Of a stretch of 64,000 nucleotides of DNA, positions 25,602-35,067 are shown piece by piece; positions within the stretch are counted from its first letter, which is position 1, and every line of letters starts with the position of its first letter. The notes under the pieces were generated by a model. The model had not been told where the DNA came from. It did not search any database and saw only the letters and a program-made list of their open reading frames with translations. Location of the stretch: NCBI RefSeq assembly GCF_900111295.1, contig NZ_FOGT01000004.1, positions 1-64,000 on the forward strand, given 5' to 3'. The stretch is from Salipaludibacillus aurantiacus (GTDB lineage Bacteria > Bacillota > Bacilli > Bacillales > Salisediminibacteriaceae). The position numbers and the translations under genes were made by a program.

Positions 25602-25991
25602 GTGGAATGTCACATGTTTCAGATCAACGAAGGTGATACATTATACGCCATCACGGCAAGAATGCCTGAATCGGCCAGAAATATTACCATTGGAAAACTG
25701 GGAACTTTTTCTTTTCAAAAAGGCTTATATGTCTATGTAGGCAGCGCTAAACGCCGGATCGCTTCACGGATTAACAGGCATGTACAAATAGAAAAGAAAT
25801 TCAGGTGGCATTATGATTACTTACGGCCTCACCTCCATATTACAGATGTTCAAACCTATTCGGGTGAGGAAGGGGAGTGCGGGCTTTTTCACAGACTGAT
25901 GGAAGAGAAGAACGGCCGCATTCCAGTGAAAGGATTCGGGTCATCTGACTGCAAGTGTGCGTCACACTTGTTTTATACACCGGGATATTAA
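25602..25991 (+). CDS. GIY-YIG nuclease-like protein (DUF123)
   Basis: A 129-residue protein of the DUF123 branch of the GIY-YIG superfamily. The conserved elements are GLYVYVGSAKRRIASRINRH (about 45-65), the WHYDYL strand and the C-terminal FGSSDCKCASHLFY with its paired Cys. Members occur alone or fused to endonuclease III-like repair enzymes; a DNA-processing role is inferred, not shown. GTG start behind AGAGGGTG; ATG at 25614 is the alternative. Single gene with a terminator at 26054. Confidence 0.8.
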   Translation: MECHMFQINEGDTLYAITARMPESARNITIGKLGTFSFQKGLYVYVGSAKRRIASRINRHVQIEKKFRWHYDYLRPHLHITDVQTYSGEEGECGLFHRLMEEKNGRIPVKGFGSSDCKCASHLFYTPGY

Positions 25992-26052
25992 AGGCAAGCG
26001 CTCTCTCCTGGAGGCGGCCACCGGCAAAACGGGATATGGATGCCCGGTTATT

Positions 26053-26096
26053 CAATAGTCCTTTAACTTTAAATACAAAGTTAAGGGCTTTTTTAT
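26053..26096 (+). terminator. Intrinsic terminator
   Basis: AGTCCTTTAACTTT pairs with AAAGTTAAGGGCT around AAATAC, followed by six T. Confidence 0.8.
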
Positions 26097-26372
26097 GTTG
26101 GAGGAGACCCTAATTTATGACGTGTGATTTATGTCACACTTTGGACACGAAGCTGCAACTAATTATTCACAGTTGGCACGTTCGTAATAGGAAAAACCAT
26201 TATATAATGAAATCAAGAAAGAAAGTTAGTAATCGCTAACTCAGACTGGGACGCGGGAGAACGGAACGTCACACCTCAAATCCCAAAGGACTAAGCGGAC
26301 TTATTTATTCTTTAAAACCGGTGATTGCCGACTTGACTTCTTAAAAAAACGGTTCCTGAGGAGGAATAAAAA

Positions 26373-26879
26373 ATGTTTATGGATTTCTTAAGAAATAACA
26401 AAATTGCAGCGGGAGTTTTGACGGTGTTACGGGTGTACATTGGGTGGCAATGGCTCACAGCAGGATGGGGCAAAGTCACGGGGGAACCGTTTGATGCAAG
26501 CGGCTATTTAACCGGTGTAGTAAATAATGAAGCAGTCATCGAGCAGTATCCGACATATCACGCATTTATTGAGAACTTTGCGTTGCCGAATGCCGGTGTG
26601 TTCAGCTTTATGGTCGCCTGGGGCGAATTACTGGTCGGTCTCGGTTTAATCCTTGGAATTCTTACAACGGCAGCAGCGTTCTTCGGTATTGTGATGAACT
26701 TTGCGTTTATGTTCGCTGGTACTATCTCTTCTAACCCTTTGTTAGTCCTTTTGACCATTTTCATCCTTGCAGCTGGCTACAATGCAGGTAAATACGGCGG
26801 CGACCGTTATGTGATCCCTTATATCCGCACTGTCGTCTTCAAAAAGAAATTTGAGAAACCAGCTGAACAGGCAGCATAA
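26373..26879 (+). CDS. DoxX family membrane protein
   Basis: A 168-residue DoxX-type integral membrane protein with four hydrophobic segments (about 10-30, 65-85, 90-115 and 120-140). The family start VLRVYIGWQWLTAGWGKV and the second-helix AWGELLVGLGLILG are clear. DoxX proteins are linked to thiosulfate:quinone oxidoreductases and to oxidative stress responses; the role here is unproven. AGGAGG precedes the ATG. The upstream gap holds a hairpin, AGTTAG-TAAT-CGCTAACT (26224-26242), before the motif GACTGGGACGC, also present at 7211. Confidence 0.85.
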   Translation: MFMDFLRNNKIAAGVLTVLRVYIGWQWLTAGWGKVTGEPFDASGYLTGVVNNEAVIEQYPTYHAFIENFALPNAGVFSFMVAWGELLVGLGLILGILTTAAAFFGIVMNFAFMFAGTISSNPLLVLLTIFILAAGYNAGKYGGDRYVIPYIRTVVFKKKFEKPAEQAA

Positions 26880-26894
26880 ATAAATAAGATTTTC

Positions 26895-26932
26895 AGGCGT
26901 TCCCCCTTAGAAAGGGGGACGCCTTTTTCGTG
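26895..26932 (+). terminator. Terminator of the DoxX gene
   Basis: AGGCGTTCCCCCTT pairs with AAGGGGGACGCCT, followed by TTTTCG. Confidence 0.85.
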
Positions 26933-26954
26933 TGATTTAGGTTTTTAACTGCGG

Positions 26955-27107
26955 AGGATTTTGTCGAAATTTGTTATACGGTAGAGTCTGCTTTTTATAC
27001 GGTAGAGTTCCGCATTTATAACGTAGAGTCAGCTCTTTATACGGTAGAGTTTTGCATTTATAACGTAGAGTCGACTCTTTATACGGTAGAGTCCCACTTT
27101 TATATCA
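26955..27107 (-). repeat. 21-bp periodic array, copy C (inverted)
   Basis: Six units on the minus strand. GTAGAGT, the complement of ACTCTAC, starts at 26981, 27002, 27023, 27044, 27065 and 27086, an exact 21-bp step. Core variants CCGTATAA and CGTTATAA alternate. The array ends at the same flank, CAAATTTCGACAAAA, as copies A and B. No SEC-C remnant is visible next to this copy. Confidence 0.9.
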
Positions 27108-27386
27108 TCGAATACTATTTTTTATAAAATGAAGTTCCGCGCCGATATGGCAGAATACGAGCCCAAACTCACCTCCAGCAGCCTCAGTGACAAGAAGCCC
27201 TTCCATGAGGCATAATAATGGCAGTGAACACGATACAAAAAAGAGGAAATTCACGCTGCAGTCCTGCCGAAGAACGAGCCGCACAAGATCCCGCACAATA
27301 TATCCCCCCTTTGGAGGCTTCTTCACGGTTCGCTCCCAGGATAAAAGCGTCACTTCCTCCAAACCTGCAAAAAAGGAGGATCTTTA
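27108..27386. other. Gap without a supported gene
   Basis: Overlapping short ORFs on both strands have no ribosome sites and no recognisable sequence. Only the inverted pair GCCTCA (27181) and TGAGGC (27206) stands out. Confidence 0.35.
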
Positions 27387-28109
27387 ATGAGCGACAAAAC
27401 AACGTGGGGAATTGCCGGAATTGGCAAACTGGGGACAGCGATCCTTACTCAATGGGAACGGCTTCAGCTGGAAACTGGCATTTATCATCCAGACTCTGAG
27501 AAAGCCGGCTCCGCCGTTAACCAGTTTCCTTCTGCCAGGAAGCTCGCACAAGAAGATTTGGCCGGACTTGATTACCTCATTCTAGCTCTTCCGCCTGACC
27601 AAATCATTCCCTTTATCACCGATCTGAAGTCGTCCGGTGTGCCACTCGAAAAGCCGGTGCTCATAAACATGGCGACCAAAATGCCGACAGAAGAACTGAA
27701 AAAAGAATTTCCCGATCTTAAATGGGCCGCTATGAAGTTTGTTGGCCACTCCGAAAGTTTGAAAATCTACGGCGATGGACTTTTTATATCGGAAGCGGAA
27801 AATGAAAAAGATGAAAGTCTTCTGAACAGATTCACAGCCTTAGGAAGAGTGGAAACAACTGACGAATCCCTAGCTGAAAAAGTAAATAAACTGGCCACTT
27901 ATCATGCTGTTAAGGCAGCGAGGGAACTGGAAACGAAAATGAGCGACGAAGGCTATTCCGAGGTCTACAGAGAACAGGCTCTCCGTTCGCTTATGCCGGA
28001 AGTGGTCAGGGCCTATTCGAAAGGAAAGCTTGGCCACTTTGGCAAAAAGGTCGTCGAAGAGCTGGACGGGGAGAACAGCCAGGGCAGCCCCGGCTCAAAC
28101 TCTGATTGA
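27387..28109 (+). CDS. NAD(P)-binding protein related to ProC
   Basis: A 240-residue protein with an N-terminal Rossmann fold (GIAGIGKLGTA at 8-18) and the ALPPDQIIPFI and NMATKMP segments seen in pyrroline-5-carboxylate reductase relatives. The C-terminal half is helical, possibly a dimerisation domain, but lacks the canonical ProC substrate loop, so the reaction is uncertain. AAGGAGG precedes the ATG. An acetyltransferase gene follows 79 bases later and may share the transcript. Confidence 0.7.
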   Translation: MSDKTTWGIAGIGKLGTAILTQWERLQLETGIYHPDSEKAGSAVNQFPSARKLAQEDLAGLDYLILALPPDQIIPFITDLKSSGVPLEKPVLINMATKMPTEELKKEFPDLKWAAMKFVGHSESLKIYGDGLFISEAENEKDESLLNRFTALGRVETTDESLAEKVNKLATYHAVKAARELETKMSDEGYSEVYREQALRSLMPEVVRAYSKGKLGHFGKKVVEELDGENSQGSPGSNSD

Positions 28110-28188
28110 AGCCTCAGCGACCAAAGTCCCCGGAAATCCCGCGCGGCACCACAGCCAAAAGCCAAGCTGAAAAAAGGAGAACTGACAG

Positions 28189-29079
28189 ATGACTCACTTA
28201 ATCAACCCGAGCATTAAACTAAAAGGGCAGCTTAACAAACACGATTACGATCAGATTAACTTCCTCAAAAAGCAATGCGTTGAAAAAGACGGTGTCAGCC
28301 TCAAGCTCGAATTGGATTATAAATTGAGTAAAGCTGCTGATGAGAGTGAAGATTTAAACGAGCTGAATGAATTCATGTGCTATACGGAAGATAAACTGAT
28401 CGGTTACCTCGGTATAAGCCATTTTGGCGGAGAGGCGCTGGAAGTGAACGGGATGGTTCATCCGGACTACCGAAGGAAGGGGATTTTTACGAAGCTGTTC
28501 ACTTTAGCTAAAGATGAATGGGCGAGAAGAGACAACCGGGAGATGCTGTTGCTGAGCGACCATTACTCTCCGGCAGGTCTGGCTTTTATTCAATCAATGG
28601 GGGCGTCTTATGCACATTCGGAGTACGACATGTTTTTAAAAGGCGAACCAACTATTGAAACGGCCAAAACCGGACTGGAGCTGAGGAAAGCAACGAATGA
28701 CGATGCTGAAGAGATTGCCAGGCAGAATCATATCTTTTTTGGCATAGAAAAGAAGGAATTGACCCTTCCTGAAGAAGAAGCTAAACGCGGAGTGGCCAGT
28801 TATATGGCTGAGGTCGATCACGCAGTCATCGGAAAAGTGCATCTTGAAGTCACAGGTAAAACGGGTGGAGTCTATGGGCTCGGGGTGCTTCCCGATTACC
28901 GGAGAAACGGTTATGGCAGAAGCATTCTGATGAAAGCTGTTGAAAAGCTGCAGGAACAGCACGTGCAGGACGTCGTGCTCCAGGTGGAGGCGAATAACAC
29001 GCATGCCCTGGAACTTTACCGCTCGTGCGGCTTTGAAGTGACCTCGAGAATGGACTATTACAAAATCAGTAAAAATTAG
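28189..29079 (+). CDS. Double-GNAT acetyltransferase
   Basis: A 296-residue protein with two GNAT domains. The acetyl-CoA-binding motif appears twice: GMVHPDYRRKGIFTKLF (about 86-103) and LGVLPDYRRNGYGRSIL (about 231-248). The N-terminal copy lacks some conserved strands and may be structural. It would transfer acetyl groups from acetyl-CoA to an unknown amine. AAAGGAG precedes the ATG. Co-transcription with the ProC-like gene is likely. Confidence 0.8.
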   Translation: MTHLINPSIKLKGQLNKHDYDQINFLKKQCVEKDGVSLKLELDYKLSKAADESEDLNELNEFMCYTEDKLIGYLGISHFGGEALEVNGMVHPDYRRKGIFTKLFTLAKDEWARRDNREMLLLSDHYSPAGLAFIQSMGASYAHSEYDMFLKGEPTIETAKTGLELRKATNDDAEEIARQNHIFFGIEKKELTLPEEEAKRGVASYMAEVDHAVIGKVHLEVTGKTGGVYGLGVLPDYRRNGYGRSILMKAVEKLQEQHVQDVVLQVEANNTHALELYRSCGFEVTSRMDYYKISKN

Positions 29080-29311
29080 CAGGCTGCACCCCTTTGATGC
29101 CGGCGTTCCCGGAGCGGTCCTTGCCTGTCTCCGCCTGTAAGTTCTCGGATAATGGGCGTGAACATCAGGCAGAACGGGTATAATAACTGGACAGAAGCAG
29201 ATGATAAATTCAGGCTTCTGAGTCAACGAAACGATAGTGACATCTCATAGATTGCCTTCGTTTTTTCGAAAAAAACGAGGCGTTAAAGTCAAAAGGAGAA
29301 AAGGGGATAGT

Positions 29312-30787
29312 ATGGTAAAGAAAACGGATATGACGAAGGCAGGGTGGAAGCTCGAGAACAGTTACGCTGATCTGCCGGAAAATTTTTATTCTGAACGCCA
29401 TCCGGATCCTGTTCGTTCACCGGAGCTGGTGGTGTTTAATGATACGTTAGCTGAATCCCTTGGATTAAGCGTAGAGGAGATGCGCAGCGAAGAAGGCGTG
29501 GCGGTCCTTGCCGGCAACCGGCTTCCTGAAGGGAGTACACCGATTGCCCAGGCTTATGCGGGACACCAATTCGGCCACTTTACAATGCTCGGAGACGGCC
29601 GGGCTCTCCTGCTTGGGGAGCAGATCACGCCTTCAGGCGACAGAATGGATATTCAGCTGAAAGGCTCGGGAAGAACACCTTTCTCCCGAGGCGGAGACGG
29701 CCGGGCGGGGCTCGGTCCAATGCTGCGCGAGCATATTATGAGTGAAGCGATGCATGCGCTCGGCATTTTAACGAACCGGAGTCTCGGTGTCGTCACAACC
29801 GGTGAGCCGGTATACCGGGAAACAGTTCAGTCTGGCGCGATTTTGACCCGGGTGGCTGACAGCCATCTGCGTGTGGGCACGTTCCAGTATGCCCGGCAAT
29901 GGGGAAGCATCGAAGACCTCGAGGCTCTTGCCGACTATACAATTAAACGGCATTACCCGGAGGTTGAACAGGATGAGAACCGCTATCTGTCTCTTCTTAA
30001 AAAAGCAGCCGAGCGGCAAGCCAAACTGATTTCGAGCTGGCAGCTTGTCGGGTTTATCCACGGCGTGATGAATACCGACAACATGGCTATCAGCGGAGAG
30101 ACGATCGATTACGGGCCGTGTGCCTTTATGAACACGTATGACCCTGAAACGGTGTTCAGTTCGATTGACGCTCAGGGCCGCTATGCTTACGGCAATCAGC
30201 CGCTGATCGGAGGCTGGAATCTGGCACGCTTCGCAGAAACACTTGTGCCGCTCATTGATGAAGACCAGGAAAAAGCGGTTGAACAGGCCCAGGAGGTCAT
30301 CTCCGGGTTCACTGACCTGTATAAATCTCACTGGTTCTCCGGGATGAGAGCGAAACTCGGGCTGTTTAACGAAGAAAAAGAAGACGAGACCCTGATTGAC
30401 GAGCTTCTCGGTATGATGCAAAAGCATGAAGCCGATTTTACAAATACGTTCCGTGCGTTAACATTTGATAAAACCGGTGAAGGCGCCTTGTTCTGTGCCA
30501 AAGACTTTGCATCATGGCAAGAGCGCTGGAAAGAAAGGCTCAGCCGCCAGGAAGAATCAGCCGCCGAGTCACATGACCTGATGAAGAAGCATAACCCGGC
30601 AGTTATCCCGCGAAACCACCGGGTGGAAGAAGCCCTTGAAGCGGCCGTGGAGAAAGAAGACTACACCGTCATGGAAAATCTGCTGAACGCTCTGTCTGAC
30701 CCATACGCGCATACCGCGGACCAGGAGCCTTACACTTCACCACCGGAACCGTCGAATAAGCCTTACCGCACTTACTGCGGAACTTAA
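29312..30787 (+). CDS. selO: SelO/YdiU protein adenylyltransferase
   Basis: A 491-residue pseudokinase-fold enzyme that transfers AMP from ATP to Ser, Thr or Tyr of target proteins. Diagnostic segments are [14 protein letters not shown] (about 74-87), [18 protein letters not shown] (about 110-128), the [10 protein letters not shown] loop and [21 protein letters not shown] (about 254-274) with the metal site. In E. coli the family acts in redox stress. The bacterial protein has no selenocysteine: it ends in PYRTYCGT with an ordinary Cys. ATG 29312 follows AGGAGAAAAGGGG; a longer start at 29237 has no ribosome site. Single gene with a terminator. Confidence 0.92.
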   Translation: MVKKTDMTKAGWKLENSYADLPENFYSERHPDPVRSPELVVFNDTLAESLGLSVEEMRSEEGVAVLAGNRLPEGSTPIAQAYAGHQFGHFTMLGDGRALLLGEQITPSGDRMDIQLKGSGRTPFSRGGDGRAGLGPMLREHIMSEAMHALGILTNRSLGVVTTGEPVYRETVQSGAILTRVADSHLRVGTFQYARQWGSIEDLEALADYTIKRHYPEVEQDENRYLSLLKKAAERQAKLISSWQLVGFIHGVMNTDNMAISGETIDYGPCAFMNTYDPETVFSSIDAQGRYAYGNQPLIGGWNLARFAETLVPLIDEDQEKAVEQAQEVISGFTDLYKSHWFSGMRAKLGLFNEEKEDETLIDELLGMMQKHEADFTNTFRALTFDKTGEGALFCAKDFASWQERWKERLSRQEESAAESHDLMKKHNPAVIPRNHRVEEALEAAVEKEDYTVMENLLNALSDPYAHTADQEPYTSPPEPSNKPYRTYCGT

Positions 30788-30800
30788 CTTCCACAAATGA

Positions 30801-30839
30801 TAAAACGCCCGTTCCTTGAACAAGGAGCGGGCGTTTTCG
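30801..30839. terminator. Bidirectional terminator
   Basis: AAAACGCCCGTTCCTTG pairs with AAGGAGCGGGCGTTTT. It lies between the convergent selO and AbrB-like genes. Confidence 0.85.
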
Positions 30840-30858
30840 TATGATCTCGGTTAAGAGG

Positions 30859-32046
30859 TTAGTCCTGAATCTCTTCCATGAGTGCCTGTTTGACTTCTTT
30901 CATGTGTTTCTTTTTGCCATCCAGTTTTTTGCATCTTTTATCAAATTCTTTTACACGGTCTTTCACAGCTGTTACTTTGCAAAGTTCGGTGATCTCACTC
31001 TGAAGGTTTTCTGCTTTTTCCTTATAGCGGCTGTCGTCTTTGACATCTCCTAAATAGCTGTATACAGCCTGCAGGCGTTTTTTATGAGTTAAGAGGTGTT
31101 CAGATGCCTCCAATGTCTCAACGGAGTTCTCACCTTTCTCTTCTGCAGCTTTATCAATGACCACTTCAGCTGCTCTTGCACGCTGTTCCTCTTCTTCAAT
31201 AAGGCTGTGAAGTTGGGAAGACAGGGCGTCAATGGACAAGTCCTTTTCTTTGAACTTCTTCCATTCCTCCAGAAACTCATCGTTAATTAACTGTGGAAGT
31301 CTTTTTTTTACTTTTTTCCTTTGTTTGTTCCGTTTCTTATCTGCAAGCTGATGCATCTGCGCAAACAAATTGGCCAGTTTATTGTCTTCAGCTTTTTCTG
31401 CGAGCAGGTGGCGGGCTTCAAAGTCTTCTGCAAAAAGTTCTTGTTTAATCAGTTTTCCAAGCCGGTTGTCCACTTCCTTAAGTCTAACCAGAACCTGATG
31501 GTCAGAAGGGATCTCCTGCATTTGAAAAAGTGTCTGAAGCTGTTCAGCGGCTGCTTTGGCCTGCTGTAGATGAGAAAGCTTTTGGTCATCTGCAGCCTGT
31601 TTGCACGCGTCTGTAAAGTCATGAACGAGTGTATCAAGCGGAGCGCCCCAATGCTCATTTCTTTTTCGCGTGCCCTCATCCAGGCATTTTTCACATAAAC
31701 ATTTATCCTGGATTTCAAGGAGTGATTCCGTATTGCCGCAAAGCTCACACACTTGAAGAGAGTGACTTAGAAGAACGAAATCGTTTCCCAGTTTAAATTC
31801 AATATCATGACTGTCACTCCAGTCAAAGTCTTCTCTTATATCATCTGAAATGACTAACCGTCCAAAATCATCCAGCGATTCAGTCTCCTCCGTTTGCTTC
31901 TCTGGTTTCGACAGCTGAATGGCTTTATTATCTGTCAAAATGTCCACGGCAACCTTATGGTCATTCAGCTCAAGTTCCTCACGGATCTCTTTCGGAATAA
32001 CAATTCTGCCCATTTTATCCAATCGTCTCGCATACGTTTTAACCAT
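30859..32046 (-). CDS. AbrB-domain protein with zinc ribbon and coiled coil
   Basis: A 395-residue protein. Residues 1-50 are an AbrB/SpoVT swapped-hairpin DNA-binding domain (YARRLDKMGRIVIPKEIREEL). A second, degenerate copy follows (DDFGRLVISDDIREDF, about 60-95). A zinc ribbon CELCGN...CLCEKC lies at about 100-125, then about 260 residues of Lys/Glu-rich coiled coil to the end. Canonical AbrB is about 95 residues, so this is an extended architecture. It may be a transcription regulator or a nucleoid-type scaffold; targets unknown. GGAGG precedes the ATG. Divergent from glgC. Confidence 0.75.
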   Translation of the reverse strand: MVKTYARRLDKMGRIVIPKEIREELELNDHKVAVDILTDNKAIQLSKPEKQTEETESLDDFGRLVISDDIREDFDWSDSHDIEFKLGNDFVLLSHSLQVCELCGNTESLLEIQDKCLCEKCLDEGTRKRNEHWGAPLDTLVHDFTDACKQAADDQKLSHLQQAKAAAEQLQTLFQMQEIPSDHQVLVRLKEVDNRLGKLIKQELFAEDFEARHLLAEKAEDNKLANLFAQMHQLADKKRNKQRKKVKKRLPQLINDEFLEEWKKFKEKDLSIDALSSQLHSLIEEEEQRARAAEVVIDKAAEEKGENSVETLEASEHLLTHKKRLQAVYSYLGDVKDDSRYKEKAENLQSEITELCKVTAVKDRVKEFDKRCKKLDGKKKHMKEVKQALMEEIQD

Positions 32047-32469
32047 GACATACCTCCGTGCTATAGGGTGTTATTTACTTCTTTTTCCCTAATTTCCCGT
32101 AGATGGAACGCCTTTTTTGTGAACCGGCGGGCTGAAACTGGTGGAATGACTGTTTAAATACTGCCCTCAGCCCGTGCTGAGTCGGTATGTGCTGTGAAAA
32201 AACTTTTCGACGTGTGTCCGGCAGTTTTTAGAGATTTTTAGCTAATCGGGAATAATCGTTATTCAGTACGTAAAATGGTGTCACACCCCGTCAGGAAAAG
32301 TCAGAAAGTTTTAATTTAAGAGGGTGCTTTCCTGTGATATTATAAAGCCGGTATGAAAGACAATATCAGGAAGTGTATGTAAAATTTTAAAATCTGTGGC
32401 TGCGAGTGTTATTTAAGTGGCAGAAAGAATACCATTTTAAAAACTATACTACATACATTGGAGGGTGCA
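32047..32469. other. Divergent control region of AbrB-like gene and glgC
   Basis: About 420 bases with no gene. It must hold promoters for both directions, but no strong consensus pair stands out; GTGATATTATAAAG near 32334 could be a -10 region for glgC. Confidence 0.35.
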
Positions 32470-33621
32470 ATGAAAAAAAGAAGTTGTGTTGCCATGCTTT
32501 TAGCTGGCGGGAAAGGTACACGATTGAAAGAGTTAACGATGCACAATGCAAAGCCTGCAGTTCCGTTCGGCGGGAAATACCGTATTATTGATTTCACTTT
32601 AAGCAACTGTCAAAGTTCCGGAATTGATACTGTCGGCCTGCTTACCCAGTATTCGCCTCATACGCTGCATAATTATATCGGCAGGGGAGAAGCATGGGGG
32701 CTGGACCGGAAACATGGCGGCCTGTCAATTCTTCCTCCTTATCAGTGCAAAGATACGTCACACTGGTATGAAGGAACAGCTGACGCTGTCTATCAGAATT
32801 TACACTATATAGACCAGTATGATCCTGAACATGTCCTCATCATTTCAGGCGATCATATATACAAAATGGATTATAACAGGATGCTGGAGCATCATATCGA
32901 AACAAACGCTGATGCGACTGTGTCTGTGAAGGAAGTTCCGTGGACCGAAGCTGGGCGTTTCGGAATTATTAATACCGGGGACGGCAACAAAATTGAAGAG
33001 TTTAACGAGAAGCCGGATTTTCCAAGGTCGAATTTAGCGTCCATGGGCGTGTATATTTTTAAGTGGAGTGTGTTAAAACGCGTGCTGATTGAAGAGGAAA
33101 AGAATGAATTTTCTTCGAATGACTTCGGAAAAGACATCCTTCCGGGAATGCTTCACGACCGGTGCGCGCTGTATGCTTACCGCTTTAACGGTTACTGGAA
33201 AGACGTCGGGACGCTGGAAAGTTACTGGGAAGCGAACATGGATTTGCTGAAAAAAGAAAGCAACATTTTTCTCGCTAACAAAGAAGTAGAAATTATGACC
33301 GTGGAGCAGGGCTATCCACCGCAATACGTTGACGAATCGGCGGCTGTTCGCCAAAGCCTGCTCAGCGAAGGCGCGGAAGTATACGGCGCCGTGGACCATT
33401 CGGTTTTGTTTACCGGAGTGAAAGTAGGGAAAGGTGCAGTGGTGGAAAATTCAGTCGTACTCCCGAACGCTGTCATCGGGGAGGGCGCTAGAATTGAGAA
33501 TGCCATTATTGGAGAAAACGTCACAATTCCTGATTACTATGAAGTCGTCTCTTCCGGCAAGGACATTACTCTGATTGGAGAATCGATTGTGGAGGAAAAG
33601 AAACTCCACAGTATCAGATAG
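32470..33621 (+). CDS. glgC: Glucose-1-phosphate adenylyltransferase
   Basis: A 383-residue enzyme making ADP-glucose for glycogen synthesis. The pyrophosphorylase loop [13 protein letters not shown] is at the N-terminus, followed by [13 protein letters not shown], the [10 protein letters not shown] active-site strand and EFNEKP. The C-terminus is a left-handed beta helix ([25 protein letters not shown]). It is a little short of the usual 380-440 residues but complete. ATG 32470 follows GGAGGG; an in-frame TTG at 32458 is upstream of that site. The usual partners glgD, glgA and glgP do not follow, so the glg cluster is split or reduced. Confidence 0.92.
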   Translation: MKKRSCVAMLLAGGKGTRLKELTMHNAKPAVPFGGKYRIIDFTLSNCQSSGIDTVGLLTQYSPHTLHNYIGRGEAWGLDRKHGGLSILPPYQCKDTSHWYEGTADAVYQNLHYIDQYDPEHVLIISGDHIYKMDYNRMLEHHIETNADATVSVKEVPWTEAGRFGIINTGDGNKIEEFNEKPDFPRSNLASMGVYIFKWSVLKRVLIEEEKNEFSSNDFGKDILPGMLHDRCALYAYRFNGYWKDVGTLESYWEANMDLLKKESNIFLANKEVEIMTVEQGYPPQYVDESAAVRQSLLSEGAEVYGAVDHSVLFTGVKVGKGAVVENSVVLPNAVIGEGARIENAIIGENVTIPDYYEVVSSGKDITLIGESIVEEKKLHSIR

Positions 33622-33675
33622 CCATTAGGAATGGCTCTGAATTAAGGGTACAAAGCTGGTCATCATACGCTACGC

Positions 33676-34085
33676 ATGGGGGTTTCAAATGGACCTCCAT
33701 GTTTTTGTGCGTGTAGCAGCCCACATAATGATGGAGATGGCATTGAACTTGCACCTTACGATTCTGTAATTTTAATGTCGGATCAGGTTATGTTACCTGT
33801 TCAAGAAGTCGAAGGCGAAATCCCAGATGAAAATTATTCTGTAACGTTCAGCGTAGAAATGCCGGAAGAAACACCGGACGAAGATATTTTCCTTGTAGGA
33901 GACTTTAATGAATGGAATGAATCAGATGAAGATTTTGTTCTAGAACAAGTAGAAGGCCACCTTTACGAAATCACCCTAGAAGGACAGGCTCACCAGAGGT
34001 TCCTGGGATATGGCCGAAAAAATAAAGTTCAGGCATTGGAATAACAGTGTTTTAACCACTGCTCATAAAAGGAATTATATGTATA
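33676..34085 (+). pseudogene. Decayed tail of an amylase-type glycosidase
   Basis: An open stretch of 122 codons combines ELAPYDSVILM, the usual last strand of a GH13 amylase or pullulanase, with a starch-binding-like domain (VTFSVEMPEETPDEDIFLVGDFNEW). After LEGQA the frame breaks: the +1 frame continues as TRGSWDMAEKIKF, the expected next strand of such a domain. No ribosome site, no catalytic domain. It is best read as the remnant of a secreted or glycogen-active amylase, next to glgC. Confidence 0.6.
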
Positions 34086-34112
34086 GACCTTAAAATTAAA
34101 GGAGGGGTTTTC

Positions 34113-34862
34113 ATGAGTGAAGTAGCTGTGATTACAGGTGGAGGAAGTGGTTTAGGAAGGTCCGCTGCTCAGAAGTTGGCTGAGAAAGGTATTAACATTG
34201 TGGTTGTTGATGTAAATGAAGATGGTGGTCATGGAACTGTTGATTTAGTAAAAGAATCGGGTTCCGATGCCATTTTCATAAAAGCCGATGTGTCTAAAGC
34301 TGAAGAGGTGAAACATTATGTGGATAAAGCGGTTGAAAAATATGGCACGATTGATTACTTCTTCAACAACGCCGGTATATCAGGAAGCGGGAAGTATTTC
34401 CTGGAGTCAGATATTGAAGAAATAAATAAAATAGTTGAAATTAATATGCTGGGGGCGCTTTATGGCATGCGGTTTGTGGCTGAAGTCATGGTGAAAAACG
34501 GTGGCGGCTCCATCGTGAACATGTCTTCAAGCGCAGGGGTTATAGGTCAAAGTACTGTCGTGACATATTCCGCCACAAAGCATGGTATCGTTGGTATGAC
34601 GAAAAGTATGGTTGCTGAGTACGCAAAAGACGGTTTAAGAGTTAACGCAGTGGCGCCTGGTGGCACAGAAACACCTATGGTAGAGAAATATTTTACAGAC
34701 AACCCTCAAATGAAGGAAATGGCAGAACAGGGCATTCCCCAAAAACGACTCGGAACACCTGAAGAGGTTGCTGAGCTTGTAACATTTCTTCTTACATCAG
34801 GTGCCGAATACATTAACGGCGAGGTTATCCGTATTGATGGCGGGTTTACAAGTACAAAATAA
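34113..34862 (+). CDS. Short-chain dehydrogenase/reductase
   Basis: A 249-residue classical SDR. The cofactor motif is TGGGSGLGRS (8-17). Asp after the second strand (VVVDVNEDG) suggests NAD(H) preference. NNAGI, the catalytic Ser in NMSSSAG and the YSATK pair are all present, and the C-terminus has RIDGGFTSTK. Substrate unknown; relatives include FabG-like and cyclic-alcohol dehydrogenases. AAAGGAGGGG precedes the ATG. Single gene. Confidence 0.88.
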   Translation: MSEVAVITGGGSGLGRSAAQKLAEKGINIVVVDVNEDGGHGTVDLVKESGSDAIFIKADVSKAEEVKHYVDKAVEKYGTIDYFFNNAGISGSGKYFLESDIEEINKIVEINMLGALYGMRFVAEVMVKNGGGSIVNMSSSAGVIGQSTVVTYSATKHGIVGMTKSMVAEYAKDGLRVNAVAPGGTETPMVEKYFTDNPQMKEMAEQGIPQKRLGTPEEVAELVTFLLTSGAEYINGEVIRIDGGFTSTK

Positions 34863-34873
34863 CGAATTCTGAT

Positions 34874-34903
34874 GGACTTCGATGACTCGGAGTCCTTTAT
34901 ATT
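34874..34903 (+). terminator. Weak intrinsic terminator
   Basis: GGACTTCGA pairs with TCGGAGTCC (one G-U pair) around TGAC, followed by TTTATATT. Confidence 0.55.
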
Positions 34904-34962
34904 ATTTTAGTTAAATTCTGTGAATGTACAGAACAGAAGGGTACCCCGTCCACCGCCGATAA

Positions 34963-35067
34963 CTGGAACGAGGGCACCTAATCGTGCGATTCGCAGATGA
35001 CTTCAGTGCCAAAGGCAGTGAAAGAGTGATGCGTGGAATCAAGAAATATGTTGAGGGAGAGGGGTAG
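34963..35067 (+). pseudogene. Remnant of a group II intron reverse transcriptase
   Basis: A 34-codon stretch reads LERGHLIVRFADDF and then GSERVMRGIKKYVEGEG and stop. FADDF is the polymerase active-site motif of group II intron reverse transcriptases, and the ERGH lead-in and following helix match that family. A stop lies directly upstream, and neither the rest of the gene nor intron domain V is visible, so only a fragment survives. Confidence 0.65.

Noticed and set aside
27218-27499. Plus-strand ORF overlapping the ProC-like gene
   Set aside because: Overlaps the good AAGGAGG and start of the ProC-like gene in another frame; no motif.
29312-30787. Selenocysteine in SelO
   Set aside because: The frame ends in an ordinary Cys codon near the C-terminus followed by TAA; bacterial SelO normally uses Cys.
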